Assembly (NCBI RefSeq): GCF_014207955.1
Contig: NZ_JACHLK010000018.1
Location: forward strand, 54,851-118,850
DNA: 64,000 nucleotides
DNA from: Acidovorax soli
GTDB taxonomy: Bacteria > Pseudomonadota > Gammaproteobacteria > Burkholderiales > Burkholderiaceae_C
Direction of reading: 5' to 3'
Below, piece after piece: positions 33,786-42,580 of this stretch (the stretch's first letter is position 1; each line of letters begins with the position of its first letter). Below the pieces are notes generated by a model. The model did not search any database and was not told where the DNA came from. It was given only the letters and a program-made list of their open reading frames with translations. Both the position numbers and the translations under genes were made by a program.

Positions 33786-34685
33786 ATGAACGATCCTCTT
33801 GCCGAAGTCATTGCCCTCCTGCAACCCCGCGCCGTGTTCTCCAAAGCAATCAGCGGTGCCGGCCGCTGGGCCGTGCGCTATGCAGATTTCGGGCACCCGA
33901 GCTTTTGCGTGGTGCTGCAGGGCAGCTGCCAACTGGCGGTGGACGGACAAGACGCCATCACCCTCATGGCAGGCGATTTCGTGCTGCTGCCCGCCACGCC
34001 GGGTTTCACCATGTGCGGGGCCGAACCGGCGGCACCGCGTTTCATCGACCCGAAGACGGCACCCGCGCCCACCACCGAGCTGCGCCATGGCGACCCCGAC
34101 GGCCCGCCCGATGTGCGCCTGCTGGGCGGCTACTTCGTCTTCGGCTCGCCCGATGCGGCCCTGCTGGTCTCGCTGCTGCCGGCGCTGATGCATGTGCGCG
34201 GGGTCGAGCACCTGCAGGCACTGGTGCAACTGGTCAGCCAGGAATCGGCGGCGGACCGCCCGGGCCGCGAGCTGGTGCTGGCGCGCCTGGTGGAGCTGCT
34301 GCTGATCGAGGCGCTGCGCTCAAGCTCCACCGGGGACGAGACCCCGCCCGGGCTGCTGCGCGGCCTGGCCGATGTGCGCATCCGCGAGGCCATGCGCCAC
34401 ATGCACGCCAGCCCGGCCCGCCCCTGGACCATGGCACAGCTGGCGCAGACGGCCGCCCTGTCGCGCTCAGCCTTCTACGAGCGCTTTGCGCGCGCCGTGG
34501 GCATGCCGCCCATGGAATACCTGCTGGCCTGGCGCATGGCCCTGGCCAAGGGCCTGCTGCGTGAGCAGGGCCTGGCCATTGCCGAGGTGGCCGAGCGCGT
34601 GGGCTATGGCTCGGCCAGCACCTTCAGCACGGCCTTCAGCCGCCACGTGGGGCTGGCGCCGGGGCGCTATGCGCGGGCGGGCTGA
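33786..34685 (+). CDS. AraC-family transcription regulator with cupin sensor domain
   Basis: This is a 299-residue regulator. The N-terminal half is a cupin-type ligand domain (SFCVVLQGSCQLAVDGQ, then LMAGDFVLLPATPGFTM). The C-terminal ~100 residues hold the paired AraC helix-turn-helices (WTMAQLAQTAALSRSAFYER and IAEVAERVGYGSASTFSTAF). It is divergent from the SDR gene; members of this AraC group often control an adjacent SDR. Confidence 0.93.
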   Translation: MNDPLAEVIALLQPRAVFSKAISGAGRWAVRYADFGHPSFCVVLQGSCQLAVDGQDAITLMAGDFVLLPATPGFTMCGAEPAAPRFIDPKTAPAPTTELRHGDPDGPPDVRLLGGYFVFGSPDAALLVSLLPALMHVRGVEHLQALVQLVSQESAADRPGRELVLARLVELLLIEALRSSSTGDETPPGLLRGLADVRIREAMRHMHASPARPWTMAQLAQTAALSRSAFYERFARAVGMPPMEYLLAWRMALAKGLLREQGLAIAEVAERVGYGSASTFSTAFSRHVGLAPGRYARAG

Positions 34686-34860
34686 AGCCGGGCAGCGCCG
34701 CATCCTGCAGGCTCCCCACCGGCCCGGCCAGCAGGGAAGCGGCCATGGCCAGCGCCCAGAGCAGAAACAGCAGCCAAAACCGGCGCATGTCACCCGACAG
34801 CGCCAACAGCTGGCGTTGCAGGCGGGGCAGCAGGCGTCGCAGGACAGGAAGTGGATTCAT
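34636..34860 (-). CDS. Possible small membrane protein
   Basis: A 74-codon frame encodes an Arg-rich N-terminus (MNPLPVLRRLLPRLQRQLLA), one membrane segment (FWLLFLLWALAMAASLLAG) and a Pro-rich tail. It overlaps the 3' end of the AraC gene by 50 bases and has no strong ribosome-binding site. Support comes from a dyad site at 34900-34919, just upstream, which matches the one before the response-regulator gene. It may still be a chance frame. Confidence 0.4.
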   Translation of the reverse strand: MNPLPVLRRLLPRLQRQLLALSGDMRRFWLLFLLWALAMAASLLAGPVGSLQDAALPGFSPPAHSAPAPAPRGG

Positions 34861-34899
34861 GGCAATGCCTGCATGCTACCGAGCGCCAGCGGTTCTGTA

Positions 34900-34919
34900 T
34901 GTCCCCAGAACTTGTGACA
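34900..34919. promoter_or_regulatory. Dyad operator candidate, site 1
   Basis: TGTCCCCAG-AA-CTTGTGACA is an imperfect dyad (7 of 9 pairs). The 17-base run TGTATGTCCCCAGAACT (34896-34912) recurs exactly at 38105-38121. It lies 40 bases before the small membrane ORF and downstream of the large surface gene. Confidence 0.5.
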
Positions 34920-35009
34920 AGGACAGGCCGCCGGCATGGGCCAGAGGGCGTTCAGGCGCTCCGGGTTGTACCCGGGAAGCCACCCATGGCGGCGCAAGGC
35001 CCTGCCCCT

Positions 35010-37997
35010 TCAAGGCGCCACGCGCACGCCCTGCACCTGGCTGCCCAGCTTCAGGTACAACAGCCCATCGCCACCCAGCCACCAGTTCGCAGCCGGTGCG
35101 GGCACCTGCGCCGCACTGCCCTCCGGCAGCACCCACTGCGGCACCAGCCGCCAGGTCTGCCCACCCAGGGTCACCGTGAAGGCGCCCTCGCTGGATGCGG
35201 TTTGCACCGTCAGCCCGGCGCCCGGGATGGCCGCCTGGAAAATCGCCTGGGCCTGGGTGGCATTGAGCAGTGCCGGCAACAGCAACTGCCGGGGGCCGGC
35301 CCCTGCCTGGAAGAAGATGTGGCCTTGTTCGTCCACACCGATCCGGGGTGAGCCTGCCGCCGGTCCCGCACCGGTCCAGCCGGGTCTGAGCACGTAGGTG
35401 CGGCCACCGGTGCGCAGCTGGATGACGCCCTCGGCACCCAGCCTGGTCTGCGCATCGGGCAGCAGCGCCGTGACGGCACCCGCCAGGCCGGCCAGATCCG
35501 CCACCGCGGGCGCAAACTGCACCACCACCCCGCCACGCACCCAGCGCAGCAGGCCCGGGGCGGTGAAGGCCAGGCCGTCGGGCTGCGTCGCGTCGATGGT
35601 GATGGGCATGGCGGGCAGCAACTGGAACACCTGGCCCCCGTCGCGCACCAGCACCACGCCCGAAGCGGTGGTTTCCAGCCCCTGGGCCAGGTTCACGCCA
35701 GACAGGCGCGCCAGCGGGCCGCTCAGGCGGGCAAACGCCTTGCCGTCCACCGTGATCGAGGCCGGCAGGTTGGCGAACACCATCGGATCGCCGGGCAGCG
35801 AAGCATCGCCTTTCAGCGAACCCAGTGTGATGGAGACCACGGCCCCTTGCGCGTTGACCTGCAGCCTCTCACCCGCCAGCAGCCCCATGCGTCCCACCTG
35901 CGGCAGGCTGCCCTGGGGCGGCACCAGGGCCCCCGTGAGCACGGCCACCGTAAGCGGCTCGGCCTCTATGGCCGTACCGGCGCGGCCTGCGCTGAGCAAT
36001 ACGTCTCCCGCCAGCGCCATGGGCTGGCCTTCAGCGCTGGCGGTCATGGACGCCCAGCCCTGCAGCACCACCAGCACCAGCACGCTCTGGCCATTGACCT
36101 GGGCCACGCGCAGCTGCGTGCCCGGGTTGGCCTGCACCTGCAATGCCTGGCCGTTGATCGTGACCTGCAACGTGACCGGTGTGGCGCCCGTGCCCGGAAC
36201 GACGATGGTGCCGCCACCGGCGCCCGGGCCCACCACCACGGGCACGGTGGGGTCGGTGATGGTCGTGGTGCCGGGGCCGGTCACGGGCAGGCTGGGGGAC
36301 GGAGGCAGCGGATCGACCGCCGCGGCCGTGGGCGTGACCGCGGCACTGGCCACAGAGACTGCACCCGCCCCCTGGGCGCTCGACGCCACCACGGTGAAGG
36401 TATAGGCCCGGCCGCTGGCCAGGCCCGTCACCGTGCAGTTTGTGGCAACCGGGCTGCCGGTGCCGACGGTGCAGGTCTTGGTGCCGTCCTCGACGGCGGC
36501 CACCGTGTAGCCGGTGATGGCGCTGTCGCTGGCAGGGGCGGTCCAGGACACGCTGGCCCGCTCCGTGCCAGCCGTGGCCGCGACCGCTGTGGGCGCGCCA
36601 GGCGGTTGCAGCTCGACCGCGCCGAGATCGCAGGCGCCGTGCACATTGCGCGCCAGGCCGCGCTGGTCGGTGGTCTGGGCGGAGCAGGAGTCCGCCACGT
36701 CGATGGCCGGGCTGCCCGCGCCCGGCAGCATGGTGTGTGTGCTGCCGCCGTTGTCGGCCAGGGGCTGCAGCACGGGATCGGCGTCGATGGTGTCCGTGCA
36801 GGTCACGCGGGTCGGGCAGCCCCCTTCCACGATGCTGCGCTGGACAGGGACCGCAGCGCCCATCTTGGCGAAGACCTGGGGCTGGGATGAAGCGCCCCCC
36901 TTGCCGAAGATGGAAGACTCGATGGAGTGGCTGTTGCCGGCATCAATGTAGATGGCCGCCCCCTGCCACTGCGATGCATTGGCACTGAAGCTCAGTTGGG
37001 CAAACGCGATGGGGCCCACACCGAGCACACGGATCGTGGCCCGGTCACTGGCCGCATTTCCACTGAAAGTGGACTGCCCGAACCTGCCGCTGAGGCTTGC
37101 ACTGTCGTTGACCACCACGGCCGCACTCCCCCACTGGGCGCTGTTGGCGGTGAAAGTGGACTGCGTGACCGCAAAAGCGTCGCCCGAAAGGTACAGCGCA
37201 CCGCCCTGCTGGGAGGCCGAGTTCCCCGAGAAGGTGGACTGCGCGATGGCGGTGGCATTGCTGCCCACAATGCCCCGGCCTGCCACGCGAATCGCGCCAC
37301 CATGGCGCGCCGTGTTGGACAGGAAGGAGGACTTCGCAATGTCCAGGCTGCCCGACCCCGTCAGGTAGATGGCCCCGCCCACATCGCTGGCCGAGTTGTC
37401 GCGAAAAACCACATTGGTGATGGCGGGGCCACACTGCTTGCCGGTACCCCACCCATTGCAGTACAGCCCCCCGCCCTTGTCGCGCTCGGAAGTGGCCTGG
37501 TCTGCCCTGCCATCACGGATGCTCAAGCCATCGATGGCTGTATTGCTGCTGGTATAGGTGCCATTGCCATCCGAGCCCAGGCCGCCAATCACCACCACGT
37601 GCAAACTGTTGTCCGCGGCATCGCCGGCCACGCCGATGTCCCCCGACAGCACCGTCAGGCTGGCATCGCTGCTGCGCTGGGCCAGCGCCGCCTCGGTGCC
37701 GGCAAAGCCGCCATAGAGCTTGAGCGGCCGGTTGATCGCAAAGCCCACGCTGCGGTCGGTGCCCGCCGTGGGCTGGTAGGTACCCTGCTTCACCCAGATC
37801 TCCGAGCAGGCCGCATCGGCCAGCGCGCCCTGCAGCGACGCCGCCTGGGCCCAGCTGCTGCCGTCGCCCGTGCCGCCTGGCGCCACCTGGCACACACCGG
37901 CCGCATGTACTGCGCCCATCCACCCAAGCAGGGGCAACACCCACAACAGGGGGCGGCATGTGCGGGCCCACCGGTGGCAAGGCAAAAGGCGTTTCAT
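35010..37997 (-). CDS. Large exported protein with beta-helix and fibronectin type III parts
   Basis: This is a 995-residue secreted or surface protein. A signal peptide (RTCRPLLWVLPLLGWMGAVH) opens it. Residues ~40-450 form a right-handed beta-helix-like region with repeated wording such as SSFLSN, STFSGN, STFTAN, typical of pectate-lyase-fold polymorphic outer-membrane proteins. Residues ~490-580 resemble one fibronectin type III domain (PPGAPTAVAATAGTERASVS). A Pro/Gly/Thr-rich linker leads to a Gly/Val-rich C-terminal part of no known family. AAGGTGAG precedes the ATG. It is divergent from a two-component system and may be its target. An adhesin or matrix role is inference. Confidence 0.85.
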   Translation of the reverse strand: MKRLLPCHRWARTCRPLLWVLPLLGWMGAVHAAGVCQVAPGGTGDGSSWAQAASLQGALADAACSEIWVKQGTYQPTAGTDRSVGFAINRPLKLYGGFAGTEAALAQRSSDASLTVLSGDIGVAGDAADNSLHVVVIGGLGSDGNGTYTSSNTAIDGLSIRDGRADQATSERDKGGGLYCNGWGTGKQCGPAITNVVFRDNSASDVGGAIYLTGSGSLDIAKSSFLSNTARHGGAIRVAGRGIVGSNATAIAQSTFSGNSASQQGGALYLSGDAFAVTQSTFTANSAQWGSAAVVVNDSASLSGRFGQSTFSGNAASDRATIRVLGVGPIAFAQLSFSANASQWQGAAIYIDAGNSHSIESSIFGKGGASSQPQVFAKMGAAVPVQRSIVEGGCPTRVTCTDTIDADPVLQPLADNGGSTHTMLPGAGSPAIDVADSCSAQTTDQRGLARNVHGACDLGAVELQPPGAPTAVAATAGTERASVSWTAPASDSAITGYTVAAVEDGTKTCTVGTGSPVATNCTVTGLASGRAYTFTVVASSAQGAGAVSVASAAVTPTAAAVDPLPPSPSLPVTGPGTTTITDPTVPVVVGPGAGGGTIVVPGTGATPVTLQVTINGQALQVQANPGTQLRVAQVNGQSVLVLVVLQGWASMTASAEGQPMALAGDVLLSAGRAGTAIEAEPLTVAVLTGALVPPQGSLPQVGRMGLLAGERLQVNAQGAVVSITLGSLKGDASLPGDPMVFANLPASITVDGKAFARLSGPLARLSGVNLAQGLETTASGVVLVRDGGQVFQLLPAMPITIDATQPDGLAFTAPGLLRWVRGGVVVQFAPAVADLAGLAGAVTALLPDAQTRLGAEGVIQLRTGGRTYVLRPGWTGAGPAAGSPRIGVDEQGHIFFQAGAGPRQLLLPALLNATQAQAIFQAAIPGAGLTVQTASSEGAFTVTLGGQTWRLVPQWVLPEGSAAQVPAPAANWWLGGDGLLYLKLGSQVQGVRVAP

Positions 37998-38108
37998 GGC
38001 GGTTCTCACCTTCTCTGAACAATGTCTGCAAGCGGCATTTCTGCCTGCCCTGCAAGGCATGGCAAATGCGATGTGGCCGGGATGCTAGGTTTTTCGGCCC
38101 CGCTTGTA

Positions 38109-38128
38109 TGTCCCCAGAACTGAGGACA
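38109..38128. promoter_or_regulatory. Dyad operator candidate, site 2
   Basis: TGTCCCCAG-AA-CTGAGGACA is a near-perfect dyad (8 of 9 pairs). It lies 34 bases before the response-regulator start and 112 bases before the divergent large surface gene. It matches site 1 at 34900-34919. Confidence 0.6.
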
Positions 38129-38161
38129 GACAGCGCCGCCCCGCTGGCCATAATTGCGGCC

Positions 38162-38890
38162 ATGCCTGCTGCCCCCGAAGCCGCCCCCTTGCCCCTGCCC
38201 ACAACCACCATCCGCGTGGGCCTGGTGGAGGACGACGCCAAGACCCGGGCCATCCTGGAACGCGCGATCGCAGACCAGGCCGACATGCAGCTGGTGCTGC
38301 AGGCCGCCAGCCGCGAGCAGGCGCTTGCGCTGCTGCCGCGCGCGCCGCTGGACGTGCTGCTGGTGGACCTGGGCCTGCCCGACGGCTCGGGCCTGGATGT
38401 GATCACCGCTGCGCGCCGCCAATGGCCCGACTGCAGCGTGCTGGTGAGCACCATCTTCGGCGACGAAATGCATGTGCTGCCGTCCATCGAGGCCGGCGCC
38501 ATGGGCTACCTGCTCAAGGATGCGAGCGCGCCCGGCCTGGTGGACGAGATCCGCAGTGTGCACGCCGGCGGCAGCCCCATCAGCCCGATGGTGGCGCGCA
38601 AGATCCTGGCGCGCACGGCCCTGCGGCAAGCGCCGCGGGAGCCAGGAGCCCATCCCCCTTCGGAACGGACGACGCCGCCGCAGCGCCCCACGGTCACCCT
38701 GTCACCGCGCGAGCATGAAGTTCTGCTGCGCGTGAGCAAAGGCTTCACCGCCGAGGAAACGGCTGCCGCGCTGGGCATATCGCCCAGCACCGTGCTGACC
38801 TTCGTGCGGCGCATCTACGCCAAGCTGGAAGTGAACACCCGGGCAGAGGCCATCCTGGAGGCGCAGCGGCATGGCATCCTGCCGCAATAG
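38162..38890 (+). CDS. NarL/FixJ-type response regulator
   Basis: This is a 242-residue response regulator. The receiver domain shows RVGLVEDDAKTRA with the acidic pocket and LLVDLGLPDG with the phospho-acceptor Asp. A Pro-rich linker leads to a LuxR-type helix-turn-helix (LSPREHEVLLRVSKGFTAEE, LGISPSTVLTFVRRIY). The 3' end overlaps the sensor kinase gene by 20 bases, so they form one operon. A dyad site sits just upstream. Confidence 0.94.
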   Translation: MPAAPEAAPLPLPTTTIRVGLVEDDAKTRAILERAIADQADMQLVLQAASREQALALLPRAPLDVLLVDLGLPDGSGLDVITAARRQWPDCSVLVSTIFGDEMHVLPSIEAGAMGYLLKDASAPGLVDEIRSVHAGGSPISPMVARKILARTALRQAPREPGAHPPSERTTPPQRPTVTLSPREHEVLLRVSKGFTAEETAAALGISPSTVLTFVRRIYAKLEVNTRAEAILEAQRHGILPQ

Positions 38891-40874
38891 TGTTGACCGC
38901 AGGGCGCGGCCCTCGACGAAGGGCTTGCGGCCCTGGATGCTGGCCGTGGCACTGGTGCTCTGGCTGGCCCTGTGGCTGCTGCTCGCCGTGGCTCCGGCAC
39001 AGGCCCACGCGGAGCAGCGCCATCTGCGCATCGGAGAATCGGTACTGTTCCAGCAGCCTGGGGCGGGATGGGAGGCTCCGGCCACGGTACCGCGCGACGA
39101 TCTGGACGTCACGGCTGGCGAATCCGTCGCACTGCCGCACGCACGGCCGCGCTCGATCGCAGAGCCTGGCGAGTCGCTCGCGGCCCAGCCGCAGGTGGTG
39201 TGGTACCGGCTGCCCGTGCCGGACGCCCTGCAGGCACCGGGCGGCACCGCACTGGCCCTGTACCTGCCACGCTGGCAGACCATCGGCAACGTCGCCGTGT
39301 ATGTGGACGGCCGCCTGGTCCACGGCACGGGTGAACAGGGCGGCAGCCGGGTCTGGAACAGCTTCAACCGGCCGCTGTGGGTACAGCTGCCAGCCATGGC
39401 GCCCGACACGCCCGGCCCCCGCGAGGTGCTGCTGCGCATGGCGAGCCAGCCCGGGGTCGGCGGGGCCCTGTCGGCGGCCTGGATGGGCCCGGTTCCCGAA
39501 CTGCTCCCCTCCTACCGGCTGCGCACCTGGATGCAGGTGGACCTGCTGGCCATTGTCTCCGCGGTGTACCTGGCCCTCGGGCTGATGGCGCTGGCCGTCT
39601 GGTGCGTGCGCCGGCACGACACACCCTACCTGCTGTTCTTTGCCGCCTCACTGGCGCATGGCCTGCGCACCGTGCATTTCACGCTGGGCGACCTGCCGCT
39701 GCTGCTGCCCGAGGCCTGGTTCGGCTGGCTCACGCTGAATGCGCTGGGCTGGTCCATGGTCTTCATCTACCTGTTCATCCTGCGCATCCATGGCCAGCGC
39801 CGGCCCCGACTGGAACGCGGCATGGCCGTACTGCAGTCGCTCACCTCGGTCGCCACCCTGCCCCTGCCGTGGTTGCTGCAGGTCGATGCCATGCTCCCCC
39901 TGGCCACGGCAGTGGCACTGCTCATGCTGGCCGTCGCCGTGGTCTCTGGCAGCCGCGTGGCCTGGAGCGCAGGCACGCTGGAAGGCCGGCTGCTGGCCGT
40001 GTGGATGCTGCTGTTCATCCCCACCGGCGTGCACGATCTGCTGCTGCAGAACTATGTACTGGACATGGGCCACGCCTATCTGGCCCCCTACACCTCCATC
40101 GGCGCGCTGGCCACCTTCCTGGCCATCGGCTACCGCAAGTACGTCGGGGCCATCCGCGCCGTGGAAGTGGCCAACGCCGAGCTGGAGCGCCGCCTGTCGC
40201 AGCGCGAGGCCGAACTGGCCGCCAGCTACCAGCAGCTGAGCGCGCTGGAGCGCCAGCAGACGCTGGACGCCGAGCGCCGCCGCCTGATGCAGGAGATGCA
40301 CGACGGCATCGGCTCCTCGCTGCTCAGCGCCCTGCGCATGGCGCAGGAGAGCCAGCTCACCGAGGCCGACATGGCGCGCGTGCTCACCGAGTGCATCGAA
40401 GACCTCAAGCTCTCCATCGACTCGCTCGAGCATGCCGATACCGACCTGCTGGGCCTGCTGGCGGCCCTGCGCTTTCGCCTGGGGCCACGCCTGCAGGCCG
40501 CCGGGCTGGCACTGCACTGGCGCGTGGAGGACGTGCCGCCCCTGCCCTGGCTGGACCCGCAGAGCGCGCTGCACATCCTGCGCATCCTGCAGGAGGTGCT
40601 GACCAACATCGTCAAGCACAGCGGCGCGCGCACCATCGAGATCGCCACGGGCACGCAGGCCGGCTTCGTGGTGGTCTGGGTGCGCGACGATGGCACGCCC
40701 TATGCCGGCCCCGCGCCGCAGGGGCAGCCGTCCGAACGCAGCCTGGGCAAGGGCCTGGCCAACGTGCGCAGCCGGGCACTGGCCATCGGTGCCGAATACT
40801 CCTGGCAGGCCGCCAGCGGCCCGCAGGGCAACACCTTCGGGCTGAGCCTGCCGCTCAGGGCGCCGGTGCGGTAG
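38871..40874 (+). CDS. Membrane sensor histidine kinase, 7TMR-DISM-like with HisKA_3
   Basis: This is a 667-residue kinase. After an N-terminal hydrophobic segment there is a periplasmic domain (about residues 45-215) resembling the DISM extracellular domain, then about seven membrane helices (residues ~220-425). A coiled coil follows (VEVANAELERRLSQREAELA). The HisKA_3 site is LMQEMHDGIGSSLLSALR with the phospho-acceptor His near residue 477. The ATPase domain has LQEVLTNIVKHSGA and KGLANVRSRA. It pairs with the overlapping response regulator. The signal is unknown. Confidence 0.93.
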   Translation: MASCRNSVDRRARPSTKGLRPWMLAVALVLWLALWLLLAVAPAQAHAEQRHLRIGESVLFQQPGAGWEAPATVPRDDLDVTAGESVALPHARPRSIAEPGESLAAQPQVVWYRLPVPDALQAPGGTALALYLPRWQTIGNVAVYVDGRLVHGTGEQGGSRVWNSFNRPLWVQLPAMAPDTPGPREVLLRMASQPGVGGALSAAWMGPVPELLPSYRLRTWMQVDLLAIVSAVYLALGLMALAVWCVRRHDTPYLLFFAASLAHGLRTVHFTLGDLPLLLPEAWFGWLTLNALGWSMVFIYLFILRIHGQRRPRLERGMAVLQSLTSVATLPLPWLLQVDAMLPLATAVALLMLAVAVVSGSRVAWSAGTLEGRLLAVWMLLFIPTGVHDLLLQNYVLDMGHAYLAPYTSIGALATFLAIGYRKYVGAIRAVEVANAELERRLSQREAELAASYQQLSALERQQTLDAERRRLMQEMHDGIGSSLLSALRMAQESQLTEADMARVLTECIEDLKLSIDSLEHADTDLLGLLAALRFRLGPRLQAAGLALHWRVEDVPPLPWLDPQSALHILRILQEVLTNIVKHSGARTIEIATGTQAGFVVVWVRDDGTPYAGPAPQGQPSERSLGKGLANVRSRALAIGAEYSWQAASGPQGNTFGLSLPLRAPVR

Positions 40875-41085
40875 CCTGCTGCACCGGAGAAATCGGCTGT
40901 GCACAAGGGCCTGCTGCGCGACAGTTCGGCGAAGGACGCCTGGACCTGGTGGCCCCATCGGGCCTGGCGTCGCTCCTGGAGCAAGCGCTGACGGGCCGGA
41001 CCAGGACAGGCTGCTGACAAAAACCGTCCGCCACCCATGGCACGATGCACGCACCGACCCACCCACCGCCACCTGTCGAAACACC

Positions 41086-41451
41086 ATGACGCCAGCCACC
41101 ACGGACCGCGTTGCCCAATTGCTCGAAGACCTGCGCGCCCACGATGCAGACCGCTACGCCCTGGTCCAGGCCCTGCGCGAGGCCGTGCTGGGGCTGGATG
41201 CTGCCATCACCGACGAGGTGAAATACGGCGGCATCCTGTTCGCCGCCTCCCAACCCTTCTGCGGCATCTTTTCATACACCCGGCATGTCTCGCTGGAGTT
41301 CAGCGAAGGCGCGGCCCTGCCCGACCCGCATGGCGTGCTGGAGGGCCAGGGCAAGGGGCGGCGCCATATCAAGCTGACGGCGGTGCAGGACATCGCGGCC
41401 AGGCATGTGGCCGAGTACCTGAAGCTCGCGCTGCAACGCGCTGTGGGCTGA
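41086..41451 (+). CDS. DUF1801 domain protein
   Basis: This is a 121-residue cytoplasmic protein with the DUF1801/YdhG-like fold wording: AVLGLDAAITDEVKYGGILF, FCGIFSYTRHVSLEF and GRRHIKLTA. Its biochemical role is unknown. It ends three bases from the stop of the convergent Kelch gene. Confidence 0.88.
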   Translation: MTPATTDRVAQLLEDLRAHDADRYALVQALREAVLGLDAAITDEVKYGGILFAASQPFCGIFSYTRHVSLEFSEGAALPDPHGVLEGQGKGRRHIKLTAVQDIAARHVAEYLKLALQRAVG

Positions 41452-41454
41452 AGC

Positions 41455-42498
41455 TCAGGGCTTGCTGCCGGCGTCCACCACCAGCACCTCGTGCACGGCC
41501 GTGGCCGCATTGCCGCCCGTGCGCAGGCCTCCGCCGAACACATGGATGCGGTTGCCCAGGGTGGACGCACCCAGGCCGTGGCGCGGCGTGGGCAGCGGCG
41601 GCAGGGCCGACCAGCGGTCGGTGGCGGGGTCGTAGACCCAGCTGCCGGCAAACACCTTTTGCTCGGGCACCCACTGCTCGCCGCCAAACACGTAGAGTTT
41701 TCCATCGGCCACCGTGGCGGCCAGGCCGCCCTGGGCCTGGGGCATGGGCGCGCGCGTGGCCCAGGTGTCGGTGGCGGGGTCGTAGACCTCCAGCGTGGGC
41801 ACGTTGACCTGGCGCGCCGTGCCGTCGGCGTTCTTGCCATACTGGCGCCCGCCCACCACATAGACCTTGCCGCCGATGACGCCGAAGGCCGCACTGTTGC
41901 GCGCCGTGGGCGCGGGTGCGCGTGCTGACCACTGGGCGCGCAAGGGGTCGAACACCTCGTTGAGGGTGCTGTCCACATGCTCGTCGAAATGGCTGGCCGC
42001 AGGCGTGGCGCGCACGCGCCCGCCAATGAGGTAGAGCTTGCCGTCCACCGCGGCGGCAATGCCCTCGGCACGCGGCGTAGCCAGGTCGGTGCCGGGGCGC
42101 CAAGCATTGCGCACGGGGTCGTAGATGAACATGGTGGGCTGCGCCTGCCAGACCGGGAAGCCGCCCGTGAAGCCCCCCACACCATAGAGCTGGCCGCCGA
42201 TGGCCGTGAGCGTCATGTGGTGGCGCGCCTGCGGCAGCGTGGCCAGGCGCGTCCAGGCGTCAGTGGCCGGGTCGTAGGCCTCGAAGTGGGCCGAGTAGCC
42301 CGTGTTGGGACTGAGCAGGCCGCCGGCCACATAGATCTTGCCGTTCAGCACCTCGGGGTACAGCTCCTGGCGCGCCACACCGGCCGGGGCGGCCGTGGTC
42401 CAGGTGGCAGAGGGTGCGCCCTGGCTCCATGCCGGAGGCACCAGTGTGATCAAGCCGGCAAGGGCAGCCAAGCGGGCTGTGCGCAGGAAAGTTGGCAT
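41455..42498 (-). CDS. Exported Kelch-repeat beta-propeller protein
   Basis: This is a 347-residue secreted protein with a Sec signal (MPTFLRTARLAALAGLITLV...WSQ). It has about six Kelch repeats, each with a GGK/GGR-type turn and a following YDPATD..W (for example KIYVAGGLLSPNTG, KLYLIGGRV, KVYVVGGRQYGKN, KLYVFGGEQ). They should form a beta-propeller. The binding partner is unknown. The ATG at 42498 sits at the signal peptide. It is divergent from the LysR gene. Confidence 0.9.
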   Translation of the reverse strand: MPTFLRTARLAALAGLITLVPPAWSQGAPSATWTTAAPAGVARQELYPEVLNGKIYVAGGLLSPNTGYSAHFEAYDPATDAWTRLATLPQARHHMTLTAIGGQLYGVGGFTGGFPVWQAQPTMFIYDPVRNAWRPGTDLATPRAEGIAAAVDGKLYLIGGRVRATPAASHFDEHVDSTLNEVFDPLRAQWSARAPAPTARNSAAFGVIGGKVYVVGGRQYGKNADGTARQVNVPTLEVYDPATDTWATRAPMPQAQGGLAATVADGKLYVFGGEQWVPEQKVFAGSWVYDPATDRWSALPPLPTPRHGLGASTLGNRIHVFGGGLRTGGNAATAVHEVLVVDAGSKP

Positions 42499-42580
42499 GG
42501 TTAGGGCTCCTGATGGGTCGTTGCCGCCGACTGTAAAAGCGCCCACTATCAAGCGATAGCCCCATAATCATTCACAAACA

